From Naganishia liquefaciens (Eukaryota > Basidiomycota > Tremellomycetes > Filobasidiales > Filobasidiaceae), in the NCBI GenBank assembly GCA_013423385.1, contig BLZA01000009.1, forward strand, positions 1 to 64,000: a stretch of 64,000 nt of DNA, in the 5' to 3' direction. The position numbers and the translations under genes are program-made. The notes beneath the pieces are model-generated. The model was not told the DNA's origin, searched no databases, and worked only from the letters and a program-made list of their open reading frames with translations. Positions 21,326 through 31,078 of this stretch are shown here, one piece after another. Position 1 is the first letter of the stretch, and the number at the start of each line of letters is the position of its first letter.

Positions 21326-23631
21326 ATGTCCGACTCGCCCTCTATCAACGATGCCGAAGCGGCGCACAAGCAGCAGCAGCAGCAACAGACGACGTCGCCC
21401 GTCAAGTCGTTTTTGAGCGGAGCAGCGGGCGGGATTTCGTGTGTGCTCGTGGGGCATCCGTTTGATTTGACAAAGACGAGGTTGCAGACGGCGGCCAGGG
21501 GGGAGTATACGGGGGCGATGGATGTGGTGAGAAAGACGTTGGCGAGGGATGGCGTGAAAGGGTGAGCGCGAGCGAAGCGAGCATTTCCGAGCGGAGCGAG
21601 CAGACATCGAGCGGAGCGAGAATATCCCGAGCGAAGCGAGGACACCTCCGAGCGACCGAAGGGAGCGAGAGTATCAGCGCCGCAGGCAGGGAGTCATCGA
21701 GGCCGTCGTAGGACGGCCGAGAATATCCTCGAGCGACCGCAGGGAGCGAGAATACCCCGAGCGAAGCGAGAAAACAAGGCGCCGCAGGCAAGGATCACCG
21801 AGCGCGCCGTAGGCAAGGATCACCGAGCGCGCCGTAGGGCGCGCGACAATACCCCCGAGCGACCGGATGGTGCGAGAGTACCTGTCTCGTCGAGCGCAGC
21901 GAGAATACCCGTCTCGTCGAGCGAAGCGAGATACTTGTCTCGCCGAGCGGAGAATTCCTGCCTCGGCGAGCGGAGAATTCCTGCCTCGGCGAGCGAAGCG
22001 CAACTGCCAGCGTCGCATCCAACGAAATCCGAGGCCGCTCTAGGATGGCCGAGCCACCTCTCAGCGCCGTGAGAAAGCCAGGCTCGCGAGGAGACTGCTT
22101 CATACGCACTGAACTCTGGCAATCCCGGGCGGATCCCGCCAACGCCTTGGTGTCAGTCCTCTGATACGGCCAGCGCGTCCGCACGTCTGCCGTGCATGAT
22201 TTTGCCGCTCGTTCGGGACGGGATTTTGGATTTGTCGTCCCGCACGCAGTTCGCATGCAGGGGGCGGTCCGGCCTGGCTCACGGTATTGCTCAGCGGGGA
22301 ACCTCGGGATGGCGAACGCGCCACCTGTTAGATCTGCAGATGGCGGACATACCCTTTTGCGCAACCAGGCTTCCCTGTGCGGAGCAGGGCGCGGAGGCCA
22401 GCGGCACAATCTCGTCGGATCGGAACCCTAGTCCTGGTTCGGCGTGCGGCGCGCCCGACGAGAACGCGAGAGATGGATCGCCGGGACGAAGCGCATCGCA
22501 CGAGGCCGAGAAGGGGCGCGGCCGGTGTAATCACATGCGAGATACACCGGGGCGTGGTGCAGGGTCCCCGGGCGTCGACCTCGATCTTCTGGCGCCGAGA
22601 GAGACGAGCTAGATTGCAGATCGCTCCGTCATTACCGCCCTCTTCTCCTCTGACCACGCCGCTAAATCCGCCTTTTCCCTAGTCTCTACCGAGGAATGGG
22701 TCCGCCCTTGGTCGGTGTCACGCCAATCTTTGCGATTTCCTTTTGGGTACGTTCTCGGTCGCTCTCGCGCGCGAGCTATCCGCTGACCTCGCTCTCGCCC
22801 CCGCCTCCGTTCCGCTCGGCTCGACTCACAGGGCTACGACCTTGGCAAACGCATCGTCTACACCGCCACCCCGAACCGGACCTCGCCATCGCTGACCGTG
22901 CCCGAACTCGCGTTCGCCGGCTTCTTCTCCGCCATCCCTGCCACGCTTGTCGCCGGGCCCGCCGAGCGCGTCAAGGTGTTGCTCCAGGTCCAAGGCCAAG
23001 GAGTTGCCGGCGCGCCGCAGTATTCCGGACCGTTTGATGTCGTGCGGCAGTTGTACAAGCAGGGCGGGTTGAAGAGTATTTTCAGGGGAACGGTCGCCAC
23101 GTTGGGCCGTGATGGACCGGGAAGCGCCGCGTGAGTCGCCGATCGACCGGCGTTTAAATTATTCTCTTACGCCCCACTTCCCCCTCCCCTTCCCCCACTT
23201 CTCTTCGCGCGCGCATAGCTACTTTGTCGCGTACGAACTCGTCAAGGACGCGCTCAAACCCGCCGACTCGACCGACCTTTCGGTGCCCGCGGTGATCACC
23301 GCCGGTGCGGCCGCGGGTGTCGCCATGTGGAGTATTGCCTTGCCGGCGGATACCATCAAGTCCAAGCTGCAGAGCGCACGGGAGGGCACGTACAAGGGCG
23401 TCGGGGACTGCATCAGGCAGACCTGGGCCGCCGGAGGGTGGAAGGGGTTCTATCATGGGTTTGGACCGGCAATGGCGAGGGCCGTGCCGGCGAATGTGAG
23501 TCGCGCAAAAGGGGGGGGGGGGGGCGTGGGGAAGTCATTGGCTAATCGCATGACGGCTTTTTCGTGTCTCATAGGCTGCCACATTCCTCGGTGTCGAGCT
23601 TTCGATAAAGCTGATGAATTCGCTGTTCTAG
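21326..23631 (+). CDS. Mitochondrial carnitine/acylcarnitine carrier
   Basis: SLC25-family antiporter that brings acylcarnitines into the mitochondrial matrix for beta-oxidation. Exons 21326-21561, 22683-22746, 22832-23130, 23219-23495 and 23575-23631 sum to 933 nt (310 aa). Three carrier repeats are visible: PFDLTKTRLQ with GVKGLYRGMGPPL; PAERVKVLLQVQGQG with GGLKSIFRGTVATL; and PADTIKSKLQ with GGWKGFYHGFGPAMAR. The N-terminus has a short Gln run. The last exon reads AATFLGVELSIKLMNSLF. The first intron is 1,121 nt and packed with repeats (see separate entry), while the others are 79-88 nt. The final intron contains a run of 14 G. Confidence 0.93.
21562..22025. repeat. Intronic repeat array, GAGCGAAGCGAG-type
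   Basis: The first 460 bases of the carrier's first intron consist of irregularly spaced copies of GAGCG(A/G)AGCGAG and a longer form, CGAGCGACCG(A/C)AGGGAGCGAG, mixed with CCGAGCGCGCCGTAGG and TGCCTCGGCGAGCGGAGAATTCC units. Clear copies start at about 21569, 21588, 21608, 21628, 21649, 21731, 21759, 21895 and 21918. The core is mirror-symmetric. The remaining 650 nt of the intron is not obviously repetitive. No transposase or terminal repeats are seen. Confidence 0.75.
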
Positions 23632-24072
23632 AGCGAGAGGAGGGATGGCTCGGGGAGGGATGGCTCGGGGAGACTCGGCGACTCGTTGCATAGATCTGCA
23701 GATAGATGTATACCATGCATTCAGGGGATTCGAGCTGTGTCGCCATGCGCCGTGATGACGCGCGACAAGACAGCCCTTTACCCGTTTCCCCTTTCCCCCG
23801 TGCTGACTGCTGACGCGCGACTCACCGCCCCCGGCAGCCTCATCATCAGCCAAGCCCACGCGGAAGCAGATGCGGCGGGGTCTGTCAGTACGCGCTCAGC
23901 ACGGTGTTCCGTGTTCGATCACGTTCCCCTTCCCAGCTGATGCGAGGCGGTGCGCAGGGTGGAGGCCATTCGCTTCTTCTTCTTATTCTTCCCAGTGGGT
24001 CGCCCTCATATAGCCCCATAGCCTCCTTGCCTTGCCCTCCTCCTTACTCGCCTCGCCACTCCATCGCCAGCC
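23632..24072. other. Intergenic, carnitine carrier to GH17 gene
   Basis: No coding signal. A tandem pair gagggatggctcgggga sits just after the carrier stop at about 23640-23670. The last 130 bases before 24073 are pyrimidine-rich (cttcttcttcttattcttccc), typical of a leader or core promoter in this genome. Confidence 0.4.
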
Positions 24073-26222
24073 ATGTCCTACGCGCCCGTAGACAACCGCG
24101 CAAGCACATACTCGGACGTGCATGACTACTACGATGCCATTCCCGCCGTACGTGCCCCTTGCATTCCTTTCCCCCCCCCCTTCGGTACCCGAACGCTGAC
24201 CGCGAGACAGCCGCATCGTCTGACGGGCACATTCGCGAGTCCCGCGGTAACACCCCAGGGATCGTTCGTAGATATCAATAATAGTCCACGGTGGAGCACC
24301 GCCGCCGCCGGGTCCTCGAGTGGGATGTACGCCGCCGCCGGGGCGACTCCTTCCGAGGAAGACGTCGGCGACAAGGAGTGGATCGGTGGTGCCGTCGGGG
24401 GAGATCCACAAGGGAGGAGTGCCGCTAGGTTGGCGCAGAGGAGGAACAAGGAGGGTGCATCGTACGCTGCTGCGGGTAGCGGAATGGCCGGCGCAGCTGT
24501 CGCCGGGAACCGTCGGCGCGGTTGGAAGCGCTGGTGGGTGATTGCGCTGGGTGTGCTTGCGCTCGTGGCACTCGGCGTTGGGCTCGGCGTTGGGTTGACC
24601 GTCGGAAGGAACAAATCGTCTGCGAGCGGGTCCAAGACCGGGTCGACGACGACGACGACGACGACAGATGGCGACAGCGGGAATTCGACGACGGCGTTTA
24701 CCAAGGATGCACGGCTGCATAATTCGTTCCATGCGTTTGCGTACACGCCGCAGAACGTGCTTCTTCCCGCGTAAGCCCGCTCCCGTTTCTTCCTCCGTCT
24801 CTACCCCGCTGACACCTCCTGCCCCGGCAGCTGCGGCGCCTCCCTCGCCAACATCACCCGCGACATCCACCTCCTCTCCCAACTGACCGACAAAATCCGC
24901 CTCTACGGCGCCAACTGCAACCAAACCGCGCTCGTCCTCCAAGCGATCCAAGATTCGGGCGTCGACATGCGCATCTACGCCGCCATCTATGTGGATTCGA
25001 ATGAACAGGCGTACGAGGATCAGGTGGCGGCCGTGGAGAGCGCGTTGAAGACGTATGGAACGGAACGCGTGATGGGGGTACGTGTGTCGTCGGCGGGGAA
25101 TCCTGCTCCCTGACCGGTGTTTTCGTTTGCTGAGCACCTGCGCCCCGGCAGATCACCGTTGGCAACGAATACATCCTCAGTACGCTCCCCTCCTTCCCCC
25201 GCCCCTACCCTGACGCTAATCGGCCCTCCCCCTAGACGCCCAATCGGCCGGCACCCCAGCCGCCACCGCCACCGCCACCCTCCTCGCCCGGATCGCCGCC
25301 TTCAATGCGACGCAACAAGGCTGGGCGCTCGATCGGATGTTGCCCGTCGGGACGAGTGATGCCGGGAGTTTGATGAGTACGACGTTGGCGGCCGGGATTG
25401 ATTATTTCCATGCGAACGGTGAGTTTCAAGTGGAGGGGGGAAGCAAATGGGCGGTCGACGCTAATGTGCTTATTTCTTGTAGTGCATCCGTAAGTCGCTC
25501 GAGGAATGGCACGGTTATCTCAAGGTAGTCTTATCCCGTGACCGTGTCCCTATTACAGATGGTTTGGGACCGTCGGAATCGATCAAGCTGCCGACTGGTA
25601 AGTACTGCGCAGAACTCGCCGAAAAAAAAACCGCCTCGCTCTAACGTCCCTCCCTAGGACCTACAACTTTTTCCAAGAATTCGACGTTGTGCGTTACCTC
25701 GGCTTTGGGAATGCCGATCCCCCCTGGAGTGCAGAACTGATACCTAGGATCTCCGCAGGACGTCGCCAACTCGGTGCCGAACCAGCCGCCGTGCGCCATC
25801 GCCGAAACAGGCTGGCCGACGCGTACGTCTTGCCTGTCTTCTCAATCCCCACCTGGCCTGACATGAACTATCGTTCCCCCCCACTCCGCGCAGAATCCAT
25901 GACGACGACGGAAGCCAACAATGGTGTCTCAGGGTCGCAGGGCGACGCCTCGATTGCCAACTTGCAGACATTCCTCGATACGTTTGTCTGCGCCGCCAAC
26001 GCCAATGGAACCGACTACTTTTTCTGTGAGTCCCGGCCCCCGCCCCTTCCTCCCTGATATATTCGTCGGGAACGCTGATGTGCGAAAAACCTCCTCCCAG
26101 TCGAGGCGTTTGACGAGCCATGGAAAGCCCAATTCGGAGGGGTCGAGCCGTACTGGGGCTTGTTCGACAGTGATCGGAATTTGAAGGAGGGCATCACGAT
26201 TCCACAGTGTTCGCATACGTGA
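24073..26222 (+). CDS. GH17 glucan endo-1,3-beta-glucosidase, BtgC-like, membrane-anchored
   Basis: Cell-wall beta-1,3-glucan hydrolase or transglycosidase. A cytosolic tail of about 145 residues leads to RRRGWKRWW and the signal-anchor VIALGVLALVALGVGLGVGL, then a Thr-run stalk (encoded by a GAC-type triplet repeat) and the GH17 domain, so this is a type II membrane protein. Domain motifs in order: NSFHAFAYTPQNVLLP, DKIRLYGANCNQ, VDMRIYAAIYVDS, acid/base Glu in ITVGNEYIL, NVHPWFGTVGIDQAADW, nucleophile Glu in AIAETGWPT, and EAFDEPWK. Nine or more short introns are needed; the one before NVHPWF contains a 7-nt microexon. Stop TGA is at 26220-26222. Confidence 0.92.
25483..25489 (+). other. 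7-nt microexon of the GH17 gene
   Basis: The heptamer tgcatcc lies between AG (25481-25482) and GTAAGT (25490 on). Joining exon end AAC-G at 25418, the heptamer, and A-TGG-TTT at 25559 gives AN-V-H-P-WFG, the invariant NVHPWF motif of GH17. No longer exon with valid splice sites can supply V-H-P, so the heptamer is required. Confidence 0.85.
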
Positions 26223-28376
26223 GAGGCGCCGAGAGCCGGGAGTGAGGGGCGGTCCGTGTGTGCGCGCAGAGGATGAACGGTTATACCCTTTTTGGTGGCC
26301 ATGGCGGCAGTGAGGTTCTTGATGATTTTACGAGCTATAGATGTGGTTGAAAGATTGTTGTATGTATGTACTCTTACTGTATCGAATCGCTTTGTGGCTA
26401 CGGAGTTTTGCGACGTTGACCGCTCAGCGACGTCGACGACGACGGCGTGCGAGGAATCATTCAAGCAGCCAGGCGCAAGATGGCATGTTCGAAGAGCGAC
26501 CGGACGAGGAAAAGAACGTGTGGAGCAAAGAATGGATAGCATAAGACGATACAACCACAACGCTATCGAATGTCGGTCTTCTCCAACCCTACCGGCCGCC
26601 CTTCACCTCAAACCCCCGCGGCGGATGACCCCGAGCTTTCATCAAACGTATCCGCCCACCCCAGAAGGGGCACACGAAACTCCCCCTGGCCGTTCCGTCA
26701 AGCCTACAAAGGCCCGAAAGCCCGAGGCGAGGAACGGCCATTGACGAGGGAAGGACTCCCCGTAAGAGGAGCCCACGCTCACACATCCTCGAGGCCATGC
26801 GGTCCGCAGAGTCGGCGTTGGGTAAGCCCGTAGAGCCAATTGCGGTTTTTGAGCTACTGTTGCAAGCCTATTTTACCGGAAAAGACGAAATCCGAACAAA
26901 GAGGCCTCTTTTGGACCTCTTTGCCCGGAAACGTTCTTCTCGCAGACGGGAACGCGAACCTCTCTATCGAGAAAAAGACAAGGCTCGAACTTTTATGTCA
27001 CTAGAGGAGCAGTGTCAGAAGAAGGTCGGACGTCGACATGATGGACTAGACTCACGCTTAGGATTTTTGTTCAGAGGAAAGGGAGCAAGAGGCTTCGGGA
27101 TGAGTGCCTGCGCGCGCCATGTTATATATTCTCGCTCGCTGCTGGCCGAGGAATCCCTCGATCGCTGAGAATTTCGAAAAGCTCGCTTAGCGGATGAACG
27201 AGCTCAAATGACGTGGCGTGATCTGCGAGAGGAAACTCGGTCGCAACCGTGACCTCGCGAGCTTGCTCTCGTTCTAGTTTGCACTGGCTGTGCAGTCCAT
27301 CCAGTTCGATGAGCTGAGCATTACCCATGGAGATTGTAGATGGTTAGAATATCAAGGTCAGGCCATTCAAACGTGAAGCAAGAGAGCCAAGCGGAGGAAG
27401 GCACTTCAAGGCAGGATCCCGGCATTCGATTACTTGTCGACTGGGTCGGGTCGCACACAGTTCTGTACCGGTAACCCGCTATTTCGCATATTCCCACACC
27501 CCGAGATTGGACTAGGGGATCTCGATTCAAGGAACTGCTCTGCCGAGAGAACCCGCGGGGCGTTCGAGCAGCACGGAATCAATCTTGATGTTAGTATACA
27601 CAGCGGTCTCCTGTCACTATGCTATCCCGATGGAAGTCAATGGCTGGGACCATCCAGGATGATCAATGCTTCATTCCCGCCAATCTGGTTGGCATACAAT
27701 CTATGCATCTGATCCTGATATAATCGTCAAGTATGGCTCAAACCGGCGCCCATGTATGCTAAACTTGAGAGGACAGCGAGAAGATGCGTGTAGATAGGAC
27801 GCAAGGTTCTCGATAATCCATGTCTTTGAGATATTGCCTTCTTCGATGGGAGGGTCTATTCCTCACCGGTACGCTGAGTTCGCCCCATTGAACTCTACAG
27901 AGGCACCCCAATTGTGATGGCACGATGACCTGATCGAGGCACGAGCCGTATCGCTTGCGTGTTCAAGAGCGCTCTAGGGCCATGCCAAACGCATTGGGAG
28001 ACAGTGTCTCGCCTCTCAAAGGGTGTTGTCAGTGTGGACATGAGATCGGTCCATCGGTCACGAACATTGACATTTTACCAGGACACGAAATGCATCCATC
28101 TGTTACTGATGCGCAATCCATTCCCTTGTGAATGGCAAATGTTGAATCCAGTCGCGATGGCAAACTCGCCCGGGGGCTGCCTCCACCTCTGATTTCATTT
28201 CGCTTCATGTGCCAGCAGGCAGTCACCCCAAATAAAGCAGCCGTCACCCTCTTTCTCACGAAAATCAGCCACAAGGTCGATATCGGGCAACGTGGACGGG
28301 CCATATCACATCAAAGCAACATTGCTCACAACGTTCATGGTACATCCCCAGCTATAGCCCTTCCTTTGCCTCGGTC
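26223..28376. other. Gene-poor 2.1-kb region
   Basis: Open frames reach 214 codons at 28132-28776 on the plus strand but overlap the next gene out of frame. The others are short and cross each other without splice logic. No repeats, tRNA cloverleaf or transposon ends were seen. Composition drops from the GC-rich block on its left to more ordinary sequence at about 27 kb. Confidence 0.4.
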
Positions 28377-30806
28377 ATGGACCACCCGCACGTCCAGCAA
28401 CGCGGATTTGTCGCCCCGGCGCCGGATCCCGTCCAGCAGCAGCAGCAGCATCAGCAGCTGCTGCAGCCATCGCAACGTTCCATCCTCGGTCAAACGCCCG
28501 CAGCATCACAATGTCGGGAATCTCTGCTCTCGCGCGTACTCAAGAGGGATGGAGATGCTGAGGGGGATGATCGGGACAAGGCGGGCGTGGCGGGTTTCGG
28601 CGTCACGCTGGATTCCGTGGCGGGCCCTTTGCCCAAACCGATTCTGCGAAGGGCTTCGTGCGTGGAGAGTACGGTATGCGGTGGACGGATCGAGGAACGT
28701 TCATCTCAAGCGGGGAACGATGAGCAATTTCAGCAGTCACAGCATCCATCGTCGTCGGTACCGCAGCCGCCACTGATTTTTCAACAGCCGCCGTTGTTGA
28801 ATCAACCACAACCGCCGCTCGTGCGCAAGACGTCGCTCAAGTTTGCGATTGCTCCGCCGCCAACTCATCTCACTGCTCCGCTTTATTCATCGGCCTCTGC
28901 CACTGAGCCGCCGTACCCTGGTTCAAGGAGAAGCTCCCTCGAGTCGGGTCCCAACGTGGCTGTGGAAGCGGATCAAGTCGATGGGTTGGCAGAGAGGTTG
29001 ATTGGCGATATCGAGGAGGATGATGAAGAACAGGTCGAAGATGACGAAGATCAGGATGACGAGGATCAGGACGACGAGGACCACGATGAGGACGACGACG
29101 ACGACGACGACGATGGGGAATACAACGATGACAGCATATCAAATCCCGATCACGAGGACGCTCAAGATGAAGACGATGAAGACGAGGATCGGTATTCCAG
29201 CACAAACTGGTCAGGGTATGAGGAAGACTCCGAGGCCGGGTTGTCCGACGAGGAGTTGGCGATCAAGGAGACCTTGATCGTTTCACCGGGCCCGAGGAGG
29301 AAATTGGCTTCGCGTGACGCATTAGCCGAGGATGTGGAAGGATCGACGGCGTTTGCGTAAGTATGAATCGAGATTGCGAGATCAGTCATCTGATTCGCAT
29401 ACAGCTCCGATCGCGCTGCATTGGCGACCCACATCTCTTCCATCGCCTCACCCCAGAACCCATCATTCGCCTTTGCACGTCCCACGAATTACCGTCGTCG
29501 TCGTCCGGCATCCCTCGCCAGCGACGGAGGTGCAGGCACAGGCGTAGGCGGCAGTATTTCAAGCCTACTTGCCGTTGGCGGAGCATCATTCGTCAAGATC
29601 GACCCAGCAGAACGCATTCATCGCGGACGCGGAGCCGTACAGATTCTCGACCCGATACCACAAGGCGCACGCACCCGACGCAATACCGGAACGGAAACAG
29701 ATACGTGTACACGGCATTGTAGCCCACCACCGGCAATGGACCGGTCAAGAAGCTCAAGTCGGGGCATCCCACCTGCAGTATCCGGGATCGGCCATGTCAT
29801 GAAGCCACCCCGGGCCGATCTGTCACCTTCTGCTATCCGCATGCAGGCACGCCGGGGTAACGGTGATCCCCGTAAGAGGAAACAACGCGATACCGTCGCT
29901 CAGCTGAACCTGTTTGGCCCGAGCGGACGCGTCGCTCGGGCATTGACAACGGATGATGATCTCGGTGATCGGCGGCTGGATACGACAGAGGACGAATTTG
30001 CGCTTGGCGCACGGAGAGAGTTGACGCGTGGGTGGCGCAGCGACGATGCGTTGTTTGCCGTGCCTATGGTTCGGCGTTACCCTACCGCTGTCGCTCAATA
30101 CCTTCCTCCGGATACGGGTTCGGGCAAGAACTCGGTCATATCGGTAGTCAAGTATCCGGCGACATCATCAGTGCCGCCATCGGATATGGAACAGTTGGAG
30201 GCGTTCTCGGACGGCCTTGTAAACCCACAGCAAGCGATACGGCGAGCATCGGACAAGATCGTATCACGCAGAGTATCAACATGCTCTGCCCAACCCATCA
30301 ACAACGGTCTCCTGTCACCGACGGAACCGATCATCGCCCACTTTGGAGCGTCCGTTCCCTGCCCGCCCGCCGTCGACGATACACCAGCATTAGCATCGGG
30401 CACCTCCTTCTGCCCCAGCACACCCGTCGATCAGATTCTTCACGAAACCCTCACAGGTACACCGGGTCGTCGCCGCGGATCCGACGTCACGTCTAACAAC
30501 ATACCTTACATCAAGACAACCGAGGGCAGCGGCAGCGATGGATACCGCTCACGTGCGAGCTCTGCCATGGGCTTCCGATCCGATGACGGGCGCGTGCAGC
30601 CTCATCCGCCGTCATCGTCGACACCAATATACCATCAGCAGAGCGCCAGCTACATTCCATCACGCAAGGGATACTTTGAGGAGGGCGTTGAGGCGCCCAG
30701 GTCCCTCTCGACGACGCTTGTAACATCAGTGAATCAGCCATGCAAGAGTCGACCTATCAAGTGTCCGTCGCCAAGGCGTAGGACTCAGGACGAGGTTCGG
30801 ACATAG
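28377..30806 (+). CDS. Acidic, largely disordered protein of unknown function
   Basis: Not recognised. Exon 1 (28377-29356) joins exon 2 (29405-30806) through a 48-nt intron, giving TAFASDRAALATHISSIA across the junction; total length is about 793 residues. The N-terminus has a Gln run (CAG repeat at about 28435-28455) and SILGQTP. Two short basic-hydrophobic motifs, KPILRRAS and LVRKTSLKFAIAP, look like docking or phosphorylation sites. Residues about 220-275 are almost pure Asp/Glu, encoded in part by a (GAC)n run at 29091-29112. NWSGYEEDSEAGLSDEELAI follows. The C-terminal half is Ser/Arg/Pro-rich. This layout is common in fungal nuclear regulators, but no domain supports a role. Confidence 0.65.
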
Positions 30807-31078
30807 AGAAGAAAATAATACAGGAAAGGTTGTATGAAGCGGCTAGGCTGTATAAAGATGCCTCATATTGATCAGAGAGCAGTCCCGCGGCCAGATCTGC
30901 TAGTGAGGCCGGGTTGATGGTACAAGCCTCAGTCATTCCGCTCCGCAGGCGGTAATCGAGGGCGTGGGAGGACGTATGCCCTTGCTTCCGGCCGGCAACT
31001 TAGGACAACAAGAAAATGCATTCTGTTTCACAAGATACAAGCTACAAGATATAGTACAACTTCACGCGGAGCAGCGAA

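Noticed and set aside
21562-22020. CRISPR-like array
   Set aside because: Repeats are irregular in length and spacing, without uniform spacers, and lie in a eukaryotic intron.
21674-22409. Long minus-strand ORFs with repeated SLRSGYSRS/AEAGILRS peptides
   Set aside because: They are translations of the intronic DNA repeat in several frames and lie inside the carrier intron.
29091-29113. Transposon terminal repeat
   Set aside because: It is a triplet run in frame with an Asp-rich coding segment.
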